A DNA stretch of 64,000 nucleotides from Gemmatimonadota bacterium (GTDB lineage: Bacteria > Latescibacterota > UBA2968 > GCA-2709665): positions 179,272 to 243,271 of the forward strand of contig JAPPNU010000071.1 of the NCBI GenBank assembly GCA_028873695.1, written 5' to 3'. Positions 27,963 through 36,992 of this stretch are shown here, in pieces. How positions within the stretch are numbered: the stretch's first letter is position 1; the number at the start of each line of letters is the position of its first letter. The position numbers and the translations under genes were made by a program. The notes under the pieces are model-generated. The model saw only the letters and a program-made list of their open reading frames with translations. It did not search any database and was not told the DNA's origin.

Positions 27963-30047
27963 TTACCGGACCTCGACCCATATTCCTTCTGGTTTTTCCC
28001 AAGGGAACATGCCGAACTGCCAAAGCAGCCGCTCAACATGGACGTTGAAAGACAGAAACTCATCGAACGAACCCCAACGCCCAAGCTGTTTGTGGAATTT
28101 CATGAGATCGACTCTGTACGCCTCCAACCAGTTCGTGAGCCCCGCCTCCTCAAGCGAATTATGCAGTTCGTCTGTTTCTCGAAAGGCAGAACGGCCTGAA
28201 ACCGCGTTGTGGCCAAGAAGATCTGCGGCAAATAACAAGACATAACGTATAGCAGGCAGGGTGACATTAAGGAGCTCTTCGAGATCTCCGTGGTCGCGGT
28301 ACGATAGCCTTTCACTTAGTACGTCAATTCTCATTCGATTAATGCAGTCGGCCAAGAGGTGGCGTTTGGCTTCGACCATTTCTTGTTCATCAATGTATCG
28401 TGCTGCGATGTAAGAGGCAACATACCCATGAAGCGCGGCGTCGACATTTCGGTAAAGCCAGGGGTCGAGTTCACCCTCGATGGGGCTGAGCAGGGCTCCC
28501 GGCAGTGCGAACTCGACGTACTCGATCGTTGCAACAAGTGCAAGTTCTCTGACGACGGTGTAAATACCGAACTCCTTTTCTGCGCCGTCGCTGGATTTCA
28601 GAGCGCGGGCGACGGCACTGGACATTAGAATGTGGCCTTTAATTTTGCCGGATTGCACGACCCGTAACATCTGCGCAGCGCGCATGCCGAACTCCCGAGA
28701 GTCCGATTCAATGGGTGGGGCATTGTCGAAATCGCGATCGAGATTTCGGAGTACCGCAGGTAAGTCTCCTACGAAAGTGATGCCGTCTAGCCGGCTAAGC
28801 GGGAGTGCCCGTGAAAGCGCCGACTCGATGGTCCGAAGTTGTTTAATCTGTCCTTGGATTGCTTTCCTGTCTTCACCTCCATCGAACGACGGGTTACTCT
28901 GAAATTTGCTCAAGTCGGGGTCGATGGGACGATAGGTGGGCCCCGGCTTCACCAAATCGTCTTCCAAGCGTGAAGGAAGACTTTGAGGAAAAACGTCCTG
29001 AATCCCGCTCGTGACCTCTTCATCCAGGACGAAAATCGAGCGTTCTGCGATCACCGGGCACAAGCTGAGGATCTCTGCATTGTTACGTGAAGACAGGAAA
29101 AAGCTGTAGCTTGCACGAGCAGCTTCTGCGTTGTAGTTGAATGACCGTGGGAGGGCGCACCCATCCGTAATGCCGACTAGCAACTTCCCTGGAGAAACGG
29201 GCATGACAACGGCACTAATGTCATCGTGCCCTGCCAACATAAGAGGCGCGATTTCAGCTTCTTTGTTGATCGCTATCACAACGCAGTCCGGAAGGATCGC
29301 TCCAACAGTAGGCGCACTCTTTATTGTCCAATCCAGCGTTCTCAGGAAAATTTCACGGTGATTGGACTTGAAGATTTCCTTCAGTCCTTTGTTGTGGCTG
29401 TCGCGTACGAGCATATCTGAACGCGACAAAAGCCCATTTAGAACAAGACGGAAAAGAGAAGTGAAATTATCGAGAAACTCGTCCGCATTCTCCTTCGAAA
29501 TATAAAATGCAACACGTTCACGAACATGCGCTGGTAGGTTCAGCTCAGATAATTCAGGCAGGTCTTTTAAGTCAGAAAGTACGTACTCGCGAAACCTGTC
29601 ATTGGGTATCGGCTGATCAAGTCCAACAGATGCTCGCACATTGCCTGTATCGGTGAACGATGCAGCTGCGCCGTCGACGACTTGTGCCAAACCGTGTTTG
29701 AGGCTATCCCTGAGATGTGCCGTACGTGGAGCCAAATGAGCGACAATGGCGGCAGCGCCTGCAGGCTCTACTGTATCGCCAATCGGTACAGATCGGATGG
29801 TTCGGAGAACTGACGACAGTTGACTTTCTGCCTTGGTGATCTCATCATCTAATGTAGAATTTCCAGTTTCGGCCGCGCCGGAATAGAAGTGGGATTGAGA
29901 CCCTGTACGCTTGATCGCCCTTTCTTGCGGCGAACTGCCACGCTCAAAGTACCAGATCTGATTCCGCTTTGGCGGAATGCCAAAGGGTTTTTGGACAAAC
30001 CTGGGTATGTAGTGTTGATTTGGACCGCTGTTCATCGATCTATCCAT
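27963..30047 (-). CDS. Large hypothetical protein with DUF4238-like N-terminus
   Basis: A roughly 694-residue cytosolic protein. NQHYIPRFVQKPF near residue 11 matches the opening motif of DUF4238 proteins. About 430 further residues beyond the usual domain are predicted helical, with nothing recognised. The start is uncertain: TTG 30050, ATG 30047 and ATG 30035 are all in frame and none has a strong ribosome site. DUF4238 has no established biochemical role; neighbours suggest an accessory or defence context. Confidence 0.6.
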   Translation of the reverse strand: MDRSMNSGPNQHYIPRFVQKPFGIPPKRNQIWYFERGSSPQERAIKRTGSQSHFYSGAAETGNSTLDDEITKAESQLSSVLRTIRSVPIGDTVEPAGAAAIVAHLAPRTAHLRDSLKHGLAQVVDGAAASFTDTGNVRASVGLDQPIPNDRFREYVLSDLKDLPELSELNLPAHVRERVAFYISKENADEFLDNFTSLFRLVLNGLLSRSDMLVRDSHNKGLKEIFKSNHREIFLRTLDWTIKSAPTVGAILPDCVVIAINKEAEIAPLMLAGHDDISAVVMPVSPGKLLVGITDGCALPRSFNYNAEAARASYSFFLSSRNNAEILSLCPVIAERSIFVLDEEVTSGIQDVFPQSLPSRLEDDLVKPGPTYRPIDPDLSKFQSNPSFDGGEDRKAIQGQIKQLRTIESALSRALPLSRLDGITFVGDLPAVLRNLDRDFDNAPPIESDSREFGMRAAQMLRVVQSGKIKGHILMSSAVARALKSSDGAEKEFGIYTVVRELALVATIEYVEFALPGALLSPIEGELDPWLYRNVDAALHGYVASYIAARYIDEQEMVEAKRHLLADCINRMRIDVLSERLSYRDHGDLEELLNVTLPAIRYVLLFAADLLGHNAVSGRSAFRETDELHNSLEEAGLTNWLEAYRVDLMKFHKQLGRWGSFDEFLSFNVHVERLLWQFGMFPWEKPEGIWVEVR

Positions 30048-30050
30048 CAA

Positions 30051-30831
30051 TTAAGAATGAATCTGATCAGTAACATTTCCAATACGCGAATTTCGGCGGT
30101 TCGGAGCACCTTTGACCACTATATCGCTGTCCAATTGGTAGACCGGAATCGTCTCACAATTGTATGCACAGGGGCTCCTGCCGTAAACGACCTCGTATGA
30201 GTGGGTGGATTGCTTGGAGGCAGGGCAACAGAAACTGACCGGTGTCACCGATCATCGAATGACCTTACAGGCAATCGTTGATCCGGTCGACCTCCCTGAG
30301 GACCGGGAAAAGAAGGACGGCCTCGGCAGGCAGCAGTGAGCGAGGCCGTCATCAGGGATTTAGCTTAACAGTTGGGCTTGAATTCCACCGCAATTCGGCG
30401 CTGGATTCCCTCCCCGAGCGTGACATGGATTCTTTGGAGAATCAGTCTTCGAATTCCTTTTCTGAGTTGTCCTCTCCACCCTCAGAATTTCGTGGTCCTA
30501 ATCTATCCGCATCGTTGGATATACTCACTTCGCACTCGGAAGTCAAGGGCTTGCAGAAAACAAACTTCATTCTTATGCAAAAAACAATCTAAATTATTGA
30601 TTTTTCGACTCTTTTTGTGGGTCGTGCCTAAGAAAACAAAATCCGTAACGCCAATCACATGGCAAGTTAGAAATGTCGTTTCGGATCATCAACCTGATAT
30701 CTGTCCTGCACTGTGCACCGAACGGATTTTTCCGTCTACCAACGCGTGCGATCTTCAACTGGTCTGATTAGGCCGATCCCCCATTGGCCGCAGTAAGGCG
30801 ATCATTAACAGCTTATCGGATGCCGATACTT
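30051..30831. other. Intergenic region, no gene seen
   Basis: Rather AT-rich in its second half. The only clear structure is a hairpin with 10-bp arms GACGGCCTCG / CGAGGCCGTC (30316-30325 and 30341-30350), not followed by a T run. Confidence 0.5.
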
Positions 30832-31023
30832 TCAGGCGAGGGATTCATACTCGTACACCAGGGTCTCGATAGTACGAACGGGGTCGCATCGCTCCCACAC
30901 CACTTGCTGCAAGCGCTCAACGGTCTCAGGTGAGAAGTGCTTGTCGCCCGTCTCGACGTTGACTCGAGCGGGGACGTTTACGATCAGGAAAAGTTGCTCA
31001 TCCAACTCAATGTGGAAGGTCAC
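30832..31023 (-). pseudogene. Second YgiT-like copy, ATG start lost
   Basis: A close paralogue of the gene at 26013-26249, sharing NVPARVNVETG and the ERLQQVVWER stretch. At the position of the paralogue's ATG this copy reads AAG, so translation would need the internal GTG at 31023, giving 63 residues. The coupled upstream partner is broken, so I treat it as a decaying copy, although the reading frame itself is intact. Confidence 0.6.
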
Positions 31024-31065
31024 CTTTTCTTCGGCCAGCGTGTCATTCCATGCACGGTCTTCAGT

Positions 31066-31480
31066 CTTCGTCCCCTCCCAACTCCGCCAGAAGCTGCCGT
31101 CCCTTGTCCGTCAGCCGTTATTTCTGCTTGCCGCTGGTCGGTTTGTCCGGAATGGTCATTTCCAGCCGTCCGGCTTCCAATAGGGGTTTAAGGACCTGGT
31201 TCCTGAATTTGGTTCAGTCCGTTCTGATGAATGACGTCATTAACGTCCGTATCGCCTTTTCTGTCAGGCAGTTACGGAGGGTTCCTACCCGGTGCCGACC
31301 TGGTGCCTTGACTCTTGCCCCACTCTTGCCCGACCCTTGCCTTACTCTTGCTTTAGCCCGGTGCGGGTTCCCAATTCTGAGGTCGGCGTGTGCAGCGTTG
31401 TCCTCACCCACGAGTCTGACACATCGATCAGTGGCTTTGACACGCGGTGTTCATGGCACAGGTCGCGAATGCATCTGACG
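31066..31480 (-). pseudogene. Remnant of a second AlbA_2-family gene (3' end)
   Basis: Nucleotide similarity to the 3' half of the 26246-27778 gene, including the TSxKQK...RLTDKGRQLLAELG coding stretch. The codon matching Tyr in KQKYRLTD is TAA (31118-31120). The linker is replaced by an ACTCTTGCC-type tandem repeat (31295-31350). The AlbA_2 and ATPase domains are absent. Confidence 0.75.
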
Positions 31481-31494
31481 CCGATCCTGGAAAT

Positions 31495-31530
31495 GAAAGA
31501 GACCCCGAAGGGTTCACGTTTCGGAGTCTC
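31495..31530 (-). terminator. Terminator downstream of the TIGR04255 operon
   Basis: On the minus strand an 11-bp stem with one mismatch (31499-31509 with 31520-31530), GGGGTCTC then TTTC. It lies about 85 bases beyond the stop at 31616. Confidence 0.55.
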
Positions 31531-31615
31531 GCTTTGAGCGATAGTGTTTGGCTATGTGGGCGAGGTGGATCAATCTCTCGAACATGGAATTCGAGCATTG
31601 GTTCAAATAAAGGTC

Positions 31616-32131
31616 TCATCCTGCTGCGTCTAGCGACTTTTGAACCTCGGCCTGAACATTTTTTTTGAGGTCACTAAGCATAACGCGTTCTTGTCTCACT
31701 GCCTTCACCAACAGTGCTTTAACCCCTGACTTCCTTAGTCGAAAGAACCGTTCCTCCTCAATTGCAGATACAACGCGGTGGGCAACTCTTCCAAGCCGAA
31801 CGTAGTCTAATCGGCAAACATCAACATGGAGGTCAACCAATCCCTGGACAGGTGTTCGACCTTTAGTGTTGTTCAAGGTCTGCCCGTCTGTAAGTAGCTC
31901 ATCGTCATCCACCCAAACAACATCGAACTTATCGACGTGATCGCGCGCCGCTGCCATCGCCAGTATTGCCTCTTCGACATCGGCTCGTTTTCCCACGCCG
32001 CATTGCCAGAAGGACAACGAGTTGCTCTTTGTCCTAAGGTCGCTCGTCAACGCATCGGCCGAGATCTCTCCCAATGACAGTCCCTGCTTAGGTTCCCACT
32101 TGGAGAGCGTGACCTTGCGCGCCAGGAACAT
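31616..32131 (-). CDS. Hypothetical protein of the TIGR04255-associated cassette, 171 aa
   Basis: A cytosolic protein with N-terminal MFLARKVTLSKWEP and SADALTSDLRTKSNSLSFW. I recall similar short proteins as frequent neighbours of TIGR04255 family genes, without known function; that recollection cannot be checked here. ATG 32131 has a GGGGAG ribosome site and lies 3 bases after the upstream stop. Third gene of a tight operon. Confidence 0.7.
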   Translation of the reverse strand: MFLARKVTLSKWEPKQGLSLGEISADALTSDLRTKSNSLSFWQCGVGKRADVEEAILAMAAARDHVDKFDVVWVDDDELLTDGQTLNNTKGRTPVQGLVDLHVDVCRLDYVRLGRVAHRVVSAIEEERFFRLRKSGVKALLVKAVRQERVMLSDLKKNVQAEVQKSLDAAG

Positions 32132-32134
32132 CGC

Positions 32135-32854
32135 CTACTCCCCAAAGTCTTCGATAACTTCCCGAATGTAGTCCCGCAGCCAGTGGACCGGCTCGTTATG
32201 CGACTGCAAAACGTCCCGCAAATCTCGGTCGCCCCACCATTCTACCGCTTGTACTGCAGCGTCTCGAATCTCCGCGCTGTCCATCGCCAACCCGTCGCGC
32301 ACGAGTTCGGTGCGCCATAACGCTGACCCCGGATGCTCCTGACGAGCCAGACATCGCAGTACATCTGCGGACAAGCTGGGATTAGTGGCATCTAACGAGA
32401 GTTCTCTAAGCGACTCTAGTACACGTTCGCGTTCCGTGGACTGCAACGCTTCTTCGATAATTCGTTCGGCTGGATGATACATGCCGTCCTCTAGTGCCTC
32501 GTCCTCGAAGGCTGCGTACAAATTAGTAGCAAGTCGCGCTCTTGCTCGATCCTCGGCTATTGATGATTTGGCAGGTACGAAGCAGGTTTCATCCACGAGC
32601 ATAGGAAAAAGCTGAGGACACAGAGACACACTAGGTGCATCCACCGTCAGCCGTTCGAGGTACAGGTTACACGCAAGCTCCATCATTGCCTTTTGCAACG
32701 ACGCCGTGTCAGAGGATGTCGCAAGCGACTCCTTTCCATTGGCAATCCATCGTGTAGCGAAAAAGGATCCGCTCGATGGATCTATCGGAGCTAAGATAAT
32801 GGGGCCGGAGACCGAAGGCGTGGACCGTACAGGTGAGTGAGTATCAATCTGCAT
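32135..32854 (-). CDS. HEAT-like hypothetical protein of the TIGR04255-associated cassette
   Basis: A 239-residue protein. The C-terminal part (SAEIRDAAVQAVEWWGDRDL and WLRDYIREVIEDF) resembles HEAT-type helical repeats. The open frame extends to 33073, but that part is shadow of the overlapping upstream gene. ATG 32854 with GGGAG nine bases upstream is preferred, giving an 11-base overlap. A paralogue of its C-terminal half is encoded at 35524-35994. Confidence 0.7.
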   Translation of the reverse strand: MQIDTHSPVRSTPSVSGPIILAPIDPSSGSFFATRWIANGKESLATSSDTASLQKAMMELACNLYLERLTVDAPSVSLCPQLFPMLVDETCFVPAKSSIAEDRARARLATNLYAAFEDEALEDGMYHPAERIIEEALQSTERERVLESLRELSLDATNPSLSADVLRCLARQEHPGSALWRTELVRDGLAMDSAEIRDAAVQAVEWWGDRDLRDVLQSHNEPVHWLRDYIREVIEDFGE

Positions 32855-33614
32855 CGAAGAGCTCCCTTGCTTTATCAGTGATGACTGTTTCGAATGCTTC
32901 TCGTTCGCGCAAACGCAAATCGTCGACTTTCGCCAATGCTTGATCCTGCGCAACGCTCTCGGCGGTCTCCCAGATGACATCGAGATCAAGAAGCAAGCCG
33001 ACATGCGCCTCCGGAGCATCCGTCGTCCCCTGAGACAAGACAAGACGCACCTCGTCTTCATAATCATACTCAATGCGGCACATAAAATTCCTTTGGAGAT
33101 TCGGTAGTCCGCTGACCTCAGTTAGGGCACATTTGAGATATTTCTCGACACTTACCTCTCTCTGAGGGATGACAATCTTGTTTATGTAACGAATGCCGAC
33201 CCTATTGACGCCTTTCGGCCGAATCACGTTCCAGTACGCATCGAGCGCCCTATCGATCCGAGGTTGGAACTCATCCCATCCACTTTGTTTTGGATGAAGA
33301 GGATCTTGATATGGACGCAGCATATGTACGCTAAGCACGTCTTTGCCGACACCGACCTGCCGCTTACCATCTTCTGTAACGAGTTGGGTTTTTGCGAACC
33401 CTTCTTCATAGCTGAGTCTCGACGGCTGTCCCTCTTGAGCATTCAGTGTAACGTTCATGACCTTTTGCCCCTGAGGTTTGCCCCTATACTCTTCGCCAAG
33501 TTCGGCATAGAGTTTACCTGGAATGGTTGGGTCCCAATCCTGATCCGCCAGGAAGCGAAACTCACAGAGCGCTTCCTCGATCGGCGGATTCCTGTAGCGA
33601 CGTCGTTGGTTCAT
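32844..33614 (-). CDS. TIGR04255-family protein
   Basis: A 256-residue protein. The N-terminus RYRNPPIEEALCEFRF and WDPTIPGKLYAEL match the conserved opening of the TIGR04255 family, found sporadically in bacteria with unknown function. First gene of a three-gene operon (33614-31616) with overlapping or touching ends. ATG 33614 is preceded by GGAG. The scattered distribution and neighbours suggest a mobile or defence cassette, but no activity can be assigned. Confidence 0.75.
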   Translation of the reverse strand: MNQRRRYRNPPIEEALCEFRFLADQDWDPTIPGKLYAELGEEYRGKPQGQKVMNVTLNAQEGQPSRLSYEEGFAKTQLVTEDGKRQVGVGKDVLSVHMLRPYQDPLHPKQSGWDEFQPRIDRALDAYWNVIRPKGVNRVGIRYINKIVIPQREVSVEKYLKCALTEVSGLPNLQRNFMCRIEYDYEDEVRLVLSQGTTDAPEAHVGLLLDLDVIWETAESVAQDQALAKVDDLRLREREAFETVITDKARELFDAD

Positions 33615-34244
33615 CGCATTGTCTCCGCGAATGGGTTTTTAATTCTTCATAAGGCTTGAACGCCTAACGACGCCGATTGCTCCGTACATTTACCGCACAG
33701 TGATACTCCAGTGTCACTGCTTGCGGTCGACTGGCGACGAAACCGGTCGGATTGGACCTGGCTGTCTGGTAGTACTTATGCTCGTCTAGGCTGATCAAAG
33801 TACGGTCGGGCGCGGGCTGCCGTACGGGCAAAACTCCCCGTTTTAGCCGCGGTCCGAGCAGACGGACTGCCGGCATGTTGACCGAAGCCATCAGGATGAC
33901 GGGTTCCAGTGAGCGGGGAAAAGGGCACTGTTTGTGTCAGTTTGTCGAGTCTCAGCAATGTGTCAATCTAAGGAATTGGGTCGCGAGAATCAAGAGACGA
34001 GTCTGGCTGTTGAGTCGGAGAAGACTGCGACGCCTCTCCATGATTCTGTCAGATGAAGGCCTTCTATTCCGCTGATCGCGCGCTAACATCGCAATCGCTC
34101 CACCCTTGAGTGGGAGTCGCAGAAGCCGAGTCGGTCCCTGAACCTGTCGAAGGGACCGGCGACGCCTGATGCGGTTGAGGGATCTCAAGCGTTTCCAGAT
34201 ACAAATCAGGTCGCCGATGCTTGTGAGTTCGCCCCTGGAATTGC
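33615..34244. other. Intergenic region with one composite repeat
   Basis: No gene seen. A composite palindromic repeat occupies 34093-34182. The rest shows no conserved frame. Confidence 0.5.
34093..34182 (+). repeat. Composite palindromic repeat, copy C
   Basis: CACCCTTGAGTGGGAGTCGC, AGAAGCCGAGTCGG, CCTGTCGAAGGGACCGGCGA, CCTGATGCGGTTGAGGGAT in the same order as the other copies. Confidence 0.78.
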
Positions 34245-34275
34245 AAAAGACCCCGAAAAGATCGCGTTTGGGGTC
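34245..34275 (-). terminator. Terminator downstream of the DUF488 gene
   Basis: On the minus strand, GACCCC pairs with GGGGTC (34249-34254 with 34270-34275), extended through AAA/TTT, followed by TTTT. Confidence 0.65.
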
Positions 34276-34391
34276 TCGAAATTCCCGATGTTTACAGCAA
34301 AACGTCCGTAGTCAGACCGTTTCGCCGTATTTCCTCGAAAGCGTCGGGTAGGTCTTTACAGTAACCAGGATACGTTGCTTGGTTTTATCGG

Positions 34392-35384
34392 TCAAAGGTG
34401 TTTTACGCCGTTGGGGAGGAGGGGACCAACGTCTGGATCTGCAGAGTGGACCTGATTGGTGATTTTTTCGAGCGCATTGGCGACGCAGTGCCGATGACAA
34501 AGGCCGGCCTTGAGTTCGAAACAGGTGAGTGCTACCGATTCGCCGGACCGCAACCAGGCGCGGATTTTTTCCAGTGCATCGCCTTGGTTTGGCAGGATCG
34601 TCTGTTCATAGGTCTTGAACAGATTCTTGAAATCCGCTTCCGACTTGAGACCTCGGCGAAGACTGGACTCGATTCCAAGGTCCGGAAGATGTTCGTATCG
34701 AATTCCTACGCCAGCGCAAGACCGTTCAAGCGCGGTCTTTGAAAAGCCGTACTTGCGGCTGATCGCGTTCCGCCTGACATCGCACAAGAGGGTCGCGCCT
34801 TCACGAATAAGCAGATTGAGATAGGATTCCAACGTTCGCCCTTCGTAACCGATCGTGAAAAGCCTCGACGGAGTTGCTTTGGTTCGATTGGATTCAATTC
34901 GCTCAATTGTCCGCCGATCGTCCTGCAATACCTGCTCTGCGATTTCACTGTGTATTGCATAATACGGATACCGCCGATAGGTATTCGCAACGAGCGCATT
35001 CCCTCGCAGGCTGCGATAGCGATTAGCGAACGCGCGAATCGAGGTGTTTTCTGATTCTCGCGCGAGATTGCTACCGTCTTCAGTCAGGACCCATTTCTGG
35101 TCGTCCTCCGCAATCAGCCCCCATTTCGCCAAGCGGGGGCGGTCGGCATAGCATGTAAACGAGAATGCGCCAAATCTGAAGGGCACAAAGTCGTACAGTC
35201 CTTGAGAGGATTCAGTTTCCCGGTGTGCCGAACGCTCTTTACAGTAGAGAAATAAGAGCTTTTGAAAGTCCGTATTGCTCACATCCCCACCAATCGCGTC
35301 GAGCAATCCGAGTAGAAGGCGTTGACGGCTGTACAGGCGCGGAAAACTTGCTTGCTTTGGCTGTTGTACTGGCATATGCGCCAT
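34392..35384 (-). CDS. DUF488 protein with N-terminal SocA/DUF4065-like domain
   Basis: About 330 residues in two parts. The N-terminal 150 (LQKLLFLYCKE-like FQKLLFLYCKE, YDFVPFRFGAFSF, LAKWGLIAEDD) resemble the antitoxin-like SocA/DUF4065 fold. The C-terminal 180 are a DUF488 domain (FTIGYEGRTLESYLNLL, CDVRRNAISRKYGFSK, ALTCFELKAGLCHRHCVA). DUF488 proteins are uncharacterised and frequent in defence or toxin-antitoxin neighbourhoods. The start is uncertain: TTG 35399, ATG 35384 or ATG 35375, none with a clear ribosome site. It has its own terminator. Confidence 0.7.
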   Translation of the reverse strand: MAHMPVQQPKQASFPRLYSRQRLLLGLLDAIGGDVSNTDFQKLLFLYCKERSAHRETESSQGLYDFVPFRFGAFSFTCYADRPRLAKWGLIAEDDQKWVLTEDGSNLARESENTSIRAFANRYRSLRGNALVANTYRRYPYYAIHSEIAEQVLQDDRRTIERIESNRTKATPSRLFTIGYEGRTLESYLNLLIREGATLLCDVRRNAISRKYGFSKTALERSCAGVGIRYEHLPDLGIESSLRRGLKSEADFKNLFKTYEQTILPNQGDALEKIRAWLRSGESVALTCFELKAGLCHRHCVANALEKITNQVHSADPDVGPLLPNGVKHL

Positions 35385-35523
35385 TCGAATTGGTCCCAAT
35401 CTAACCAGAGCAATAGAGACGAAATTGGATACCCGGCTCTGGCGTGAAAGTGGATGTTGCTACAGCAAACCCTTCCTTGCATCTCAACCCGGGGTACGTG
35501 ACATTGTGCGCCTGGAAAATGAC

Positions 35524-35994
35524 CTACTCCGGTAAGTCGTCAATGACTTCCCGGATGTAATCTCGAAGCCAGGGCACCGGCTCACTGTGGGAAATCAGAG
35601 TATCGACAATCTCTGTCCCGCCCCAGAATTCAGCCGCATGAACCGCCGCGTCCCTAATTTCAATATCATCCGTTGCCAGCGCGTCGCGCACGATTCCGGC
35701 GCGCCATTTCGCATTGCCTATATCAGTTTGACGCCCAAGACAGCGGAGAATCGACGACGCGAAATCTGGGCACTCAATGTCCAGGCACAAGGCGCCAAAT
35801 TGCTCAAGAATGCGTTCGTCTCTGGCGGAATGAAGCTCATTTTCGATTATCGGATCAGCCGGGTGGTCCATTCCGTTCTCAAAAGGCTCATCCTCGAAGG
35901 CCGAGTACAGCCAAATCGCAAGCTTATTTTGTCCGTCAATCATATGTGGATCGCCTTCCGCAGTTGTCAATTCGTACCTGTCTACAGCCACCAT
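35524..35994 (-). CDS. Short paralogue of the HEAT-like cassette protein
   Basis: About 156 residues matching the C-terminal two thirds of the 32135-32854 product (AFEDEPFENGMDHPAD, EIRDAAVHAAEFWGG, EPVPWLRDYIREVIDDLPE). The N-terminal 80 residues of the longer protein are missing, and a composite repeat begins immediately upstream at 35999, so it may be a truncated copy. ATG 35994 is taken; a TTG six bases upstream is possible. No TIGR04255 gene accompanies it. Confidence 0.65.
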   Translation of the reverse strand: MVAVDRYELTTAEGDPHMIDGQNKLAIWLYSAFEDEPFENGMDHPADPIIENELHSARDERILEQFGALCLDIECPDFASSILRCLGRQTDIGNAKWRAGIVRDALATDDIEIRDAAVHAAEFWGGTEIVDTLISHSEPVPWLRDYIREVIDDLPE

Positions 35995-35998
35995 CACC

Positions 35999-36111
35999 AA
36001 TCATTCCCTCTTGAGGGGGAGTCGCAGAAGCCGAGCCGTCCCCTGAGCTTGTGGTCCCTGAGCCTGTCGAAGGGTCGAAGGGCCGGCGAAGGCTGATGCG
36101 GTGGGGGGATT
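35999..36111 (+). repeat. Composite palindromic repeat, copy D
   Basis: CCCTCTTGAGGGGGAGTCGC, AGAAGCCGAGCCG, CCTGAGCCTGTCGAAGG, GGCTGATGCGGTGGGGGGAT. It abuts the start of the short HEAT-like gene. Confidence 0.8.
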
Positions 36112-36144
36112 GAAGAACATGCCGGATGCAGGCAGAAGTCAGTT

Positions 36145-36185
36145 CAGATGCCGAATCCCTCAGGCGAGGGCGGCCCACCCATATA
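36145..36185 (-). pseudogene. 3' scrap of a YgiT-like gene
   Basis: On the minus strand GCCGCCCTCGCCTGA resembles the last codons (SALA-stop) of the YgiT-like gene at 26013, followed by similar downstream bases. Only about 40 bases remain. Confidence 0.4.
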
Positions 36186-36343
36186 CCTGAGCCGTTACAC
36201 CTGTCCGAAATCGTCTTTTTTAAAAGCACCTACGCATTTAATTTCCCGTCGGCTTAACCTGATTTAAGGGTTTCATCAAAATAGCCCAAAGGGACATCAC
36301 ATCCATGGGCTTAGCACTTGTGTTAATGTCAAATCTCCTACAT

Positions 36344-36988
36344 TTATTCATATAGTTCATCCTCATCTGCCTTTAACCCCTTTTCTAAATAAACCATAAG
36401 ATCATCAGTATCATCTTCCAACGGAACCGCGTCGAAATACATTTTATGGTTAGCCTTAGCTTCATATATACGGTTCAATATTGTATCAATTCGTCTAATT
36501 ATGGCCTCGACATTTGACACGCCCGTCTTAGAACCATCATCAAAAGTATAATCTGACAAGACATAATTAAGGTCAAAATGCGCAAGGTGTTTGTTTCGCA
36601 ATTTTAAAACAAAGGTTCTCTGTTTCTCAATAAGATTTAAATCCTCCGATACCAATCGCCTCAATTGATCATCGTCGATTAAATCTGGTAATCTCCACAT
36701 TGTGAGATTTTGTCTAGCTCCAGTTCCGGGATCATCTGTCAATTTAACCAGATGTAACAAAATATCATTTACCAAAATATGATTCAAATTATCAAAGAAT
36801 AAGGGAGCTACTTTTTTCATTAACTTTGTTCGTTCTTCGGAATAGGCATAAAGTTTAGTGAGTAAGGCTTGCTTTATATGAAGCCAAATGACCTCACCAT
36901 AAAGTGCATGGAATACAGAACCGAGATCATCTCCTAAAACTCTCAAATGCCATTGTTTAAGTTCTGCAGCAGTTTGTGATTTTGCCAT
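36344..36988 (-). CDS. AbiU2/HEPN-like protein, AT-rich
   Basis: A 214-residue helical protein. LKLRNKHLAHFDLNYVL contains R-x5-H typical of HEPN ribonucleases and resembles the HEPN-like domain of abortive-infection protein AbiU2. The gene is markedly AT-rich compared with every neighbour, indicating recent acquisition. GGAG precedes the ATG by nine bases. A possible RNase toxin of a phage-defence system; no partner gene is adjacent. The start region overlaps a broken plus-strand HEPN fragment. Confidence 0.65.
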   Translation of the reverse strand: MAKSQTAAELKQWHLRVLGDDLGSVFHALYGEVIWLHIKQALLTKLYAYSEERTKLMKKVAPLFFDNLNHILVNDILLHLVKLTDDPGTGARQNLTMWRLPDLIDDDQLRRLVSEDLNLIEKQRTFVLKLRNKHLAHFDLNYVLSDYTFDDGSKTGVSNVEAIIRRIDTILNRIYEAKANHKMYFDAVPLEDDTDDLMVYLEKGLKADEDELYE

Positions 36989-36992
36989 TCTC

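Noticed and set aside
30316..30350. Hairpin GACGGCCTCG/CGAGGCCGTC as a terminator
   Set aside because: The 15-nt loop and lack of a T run on either strand; no gene ends close by. Left as an unexplained palindrome.
32855..33073. N-terminal extension of the HEAT-like gene
   Set aside because: The 73 extra codons lie wholly inside the TIGR04255 gene in another frame and have Arg/Cys/Ser-rich shadow composition; a proper ribosome site precedes ATG 32854.
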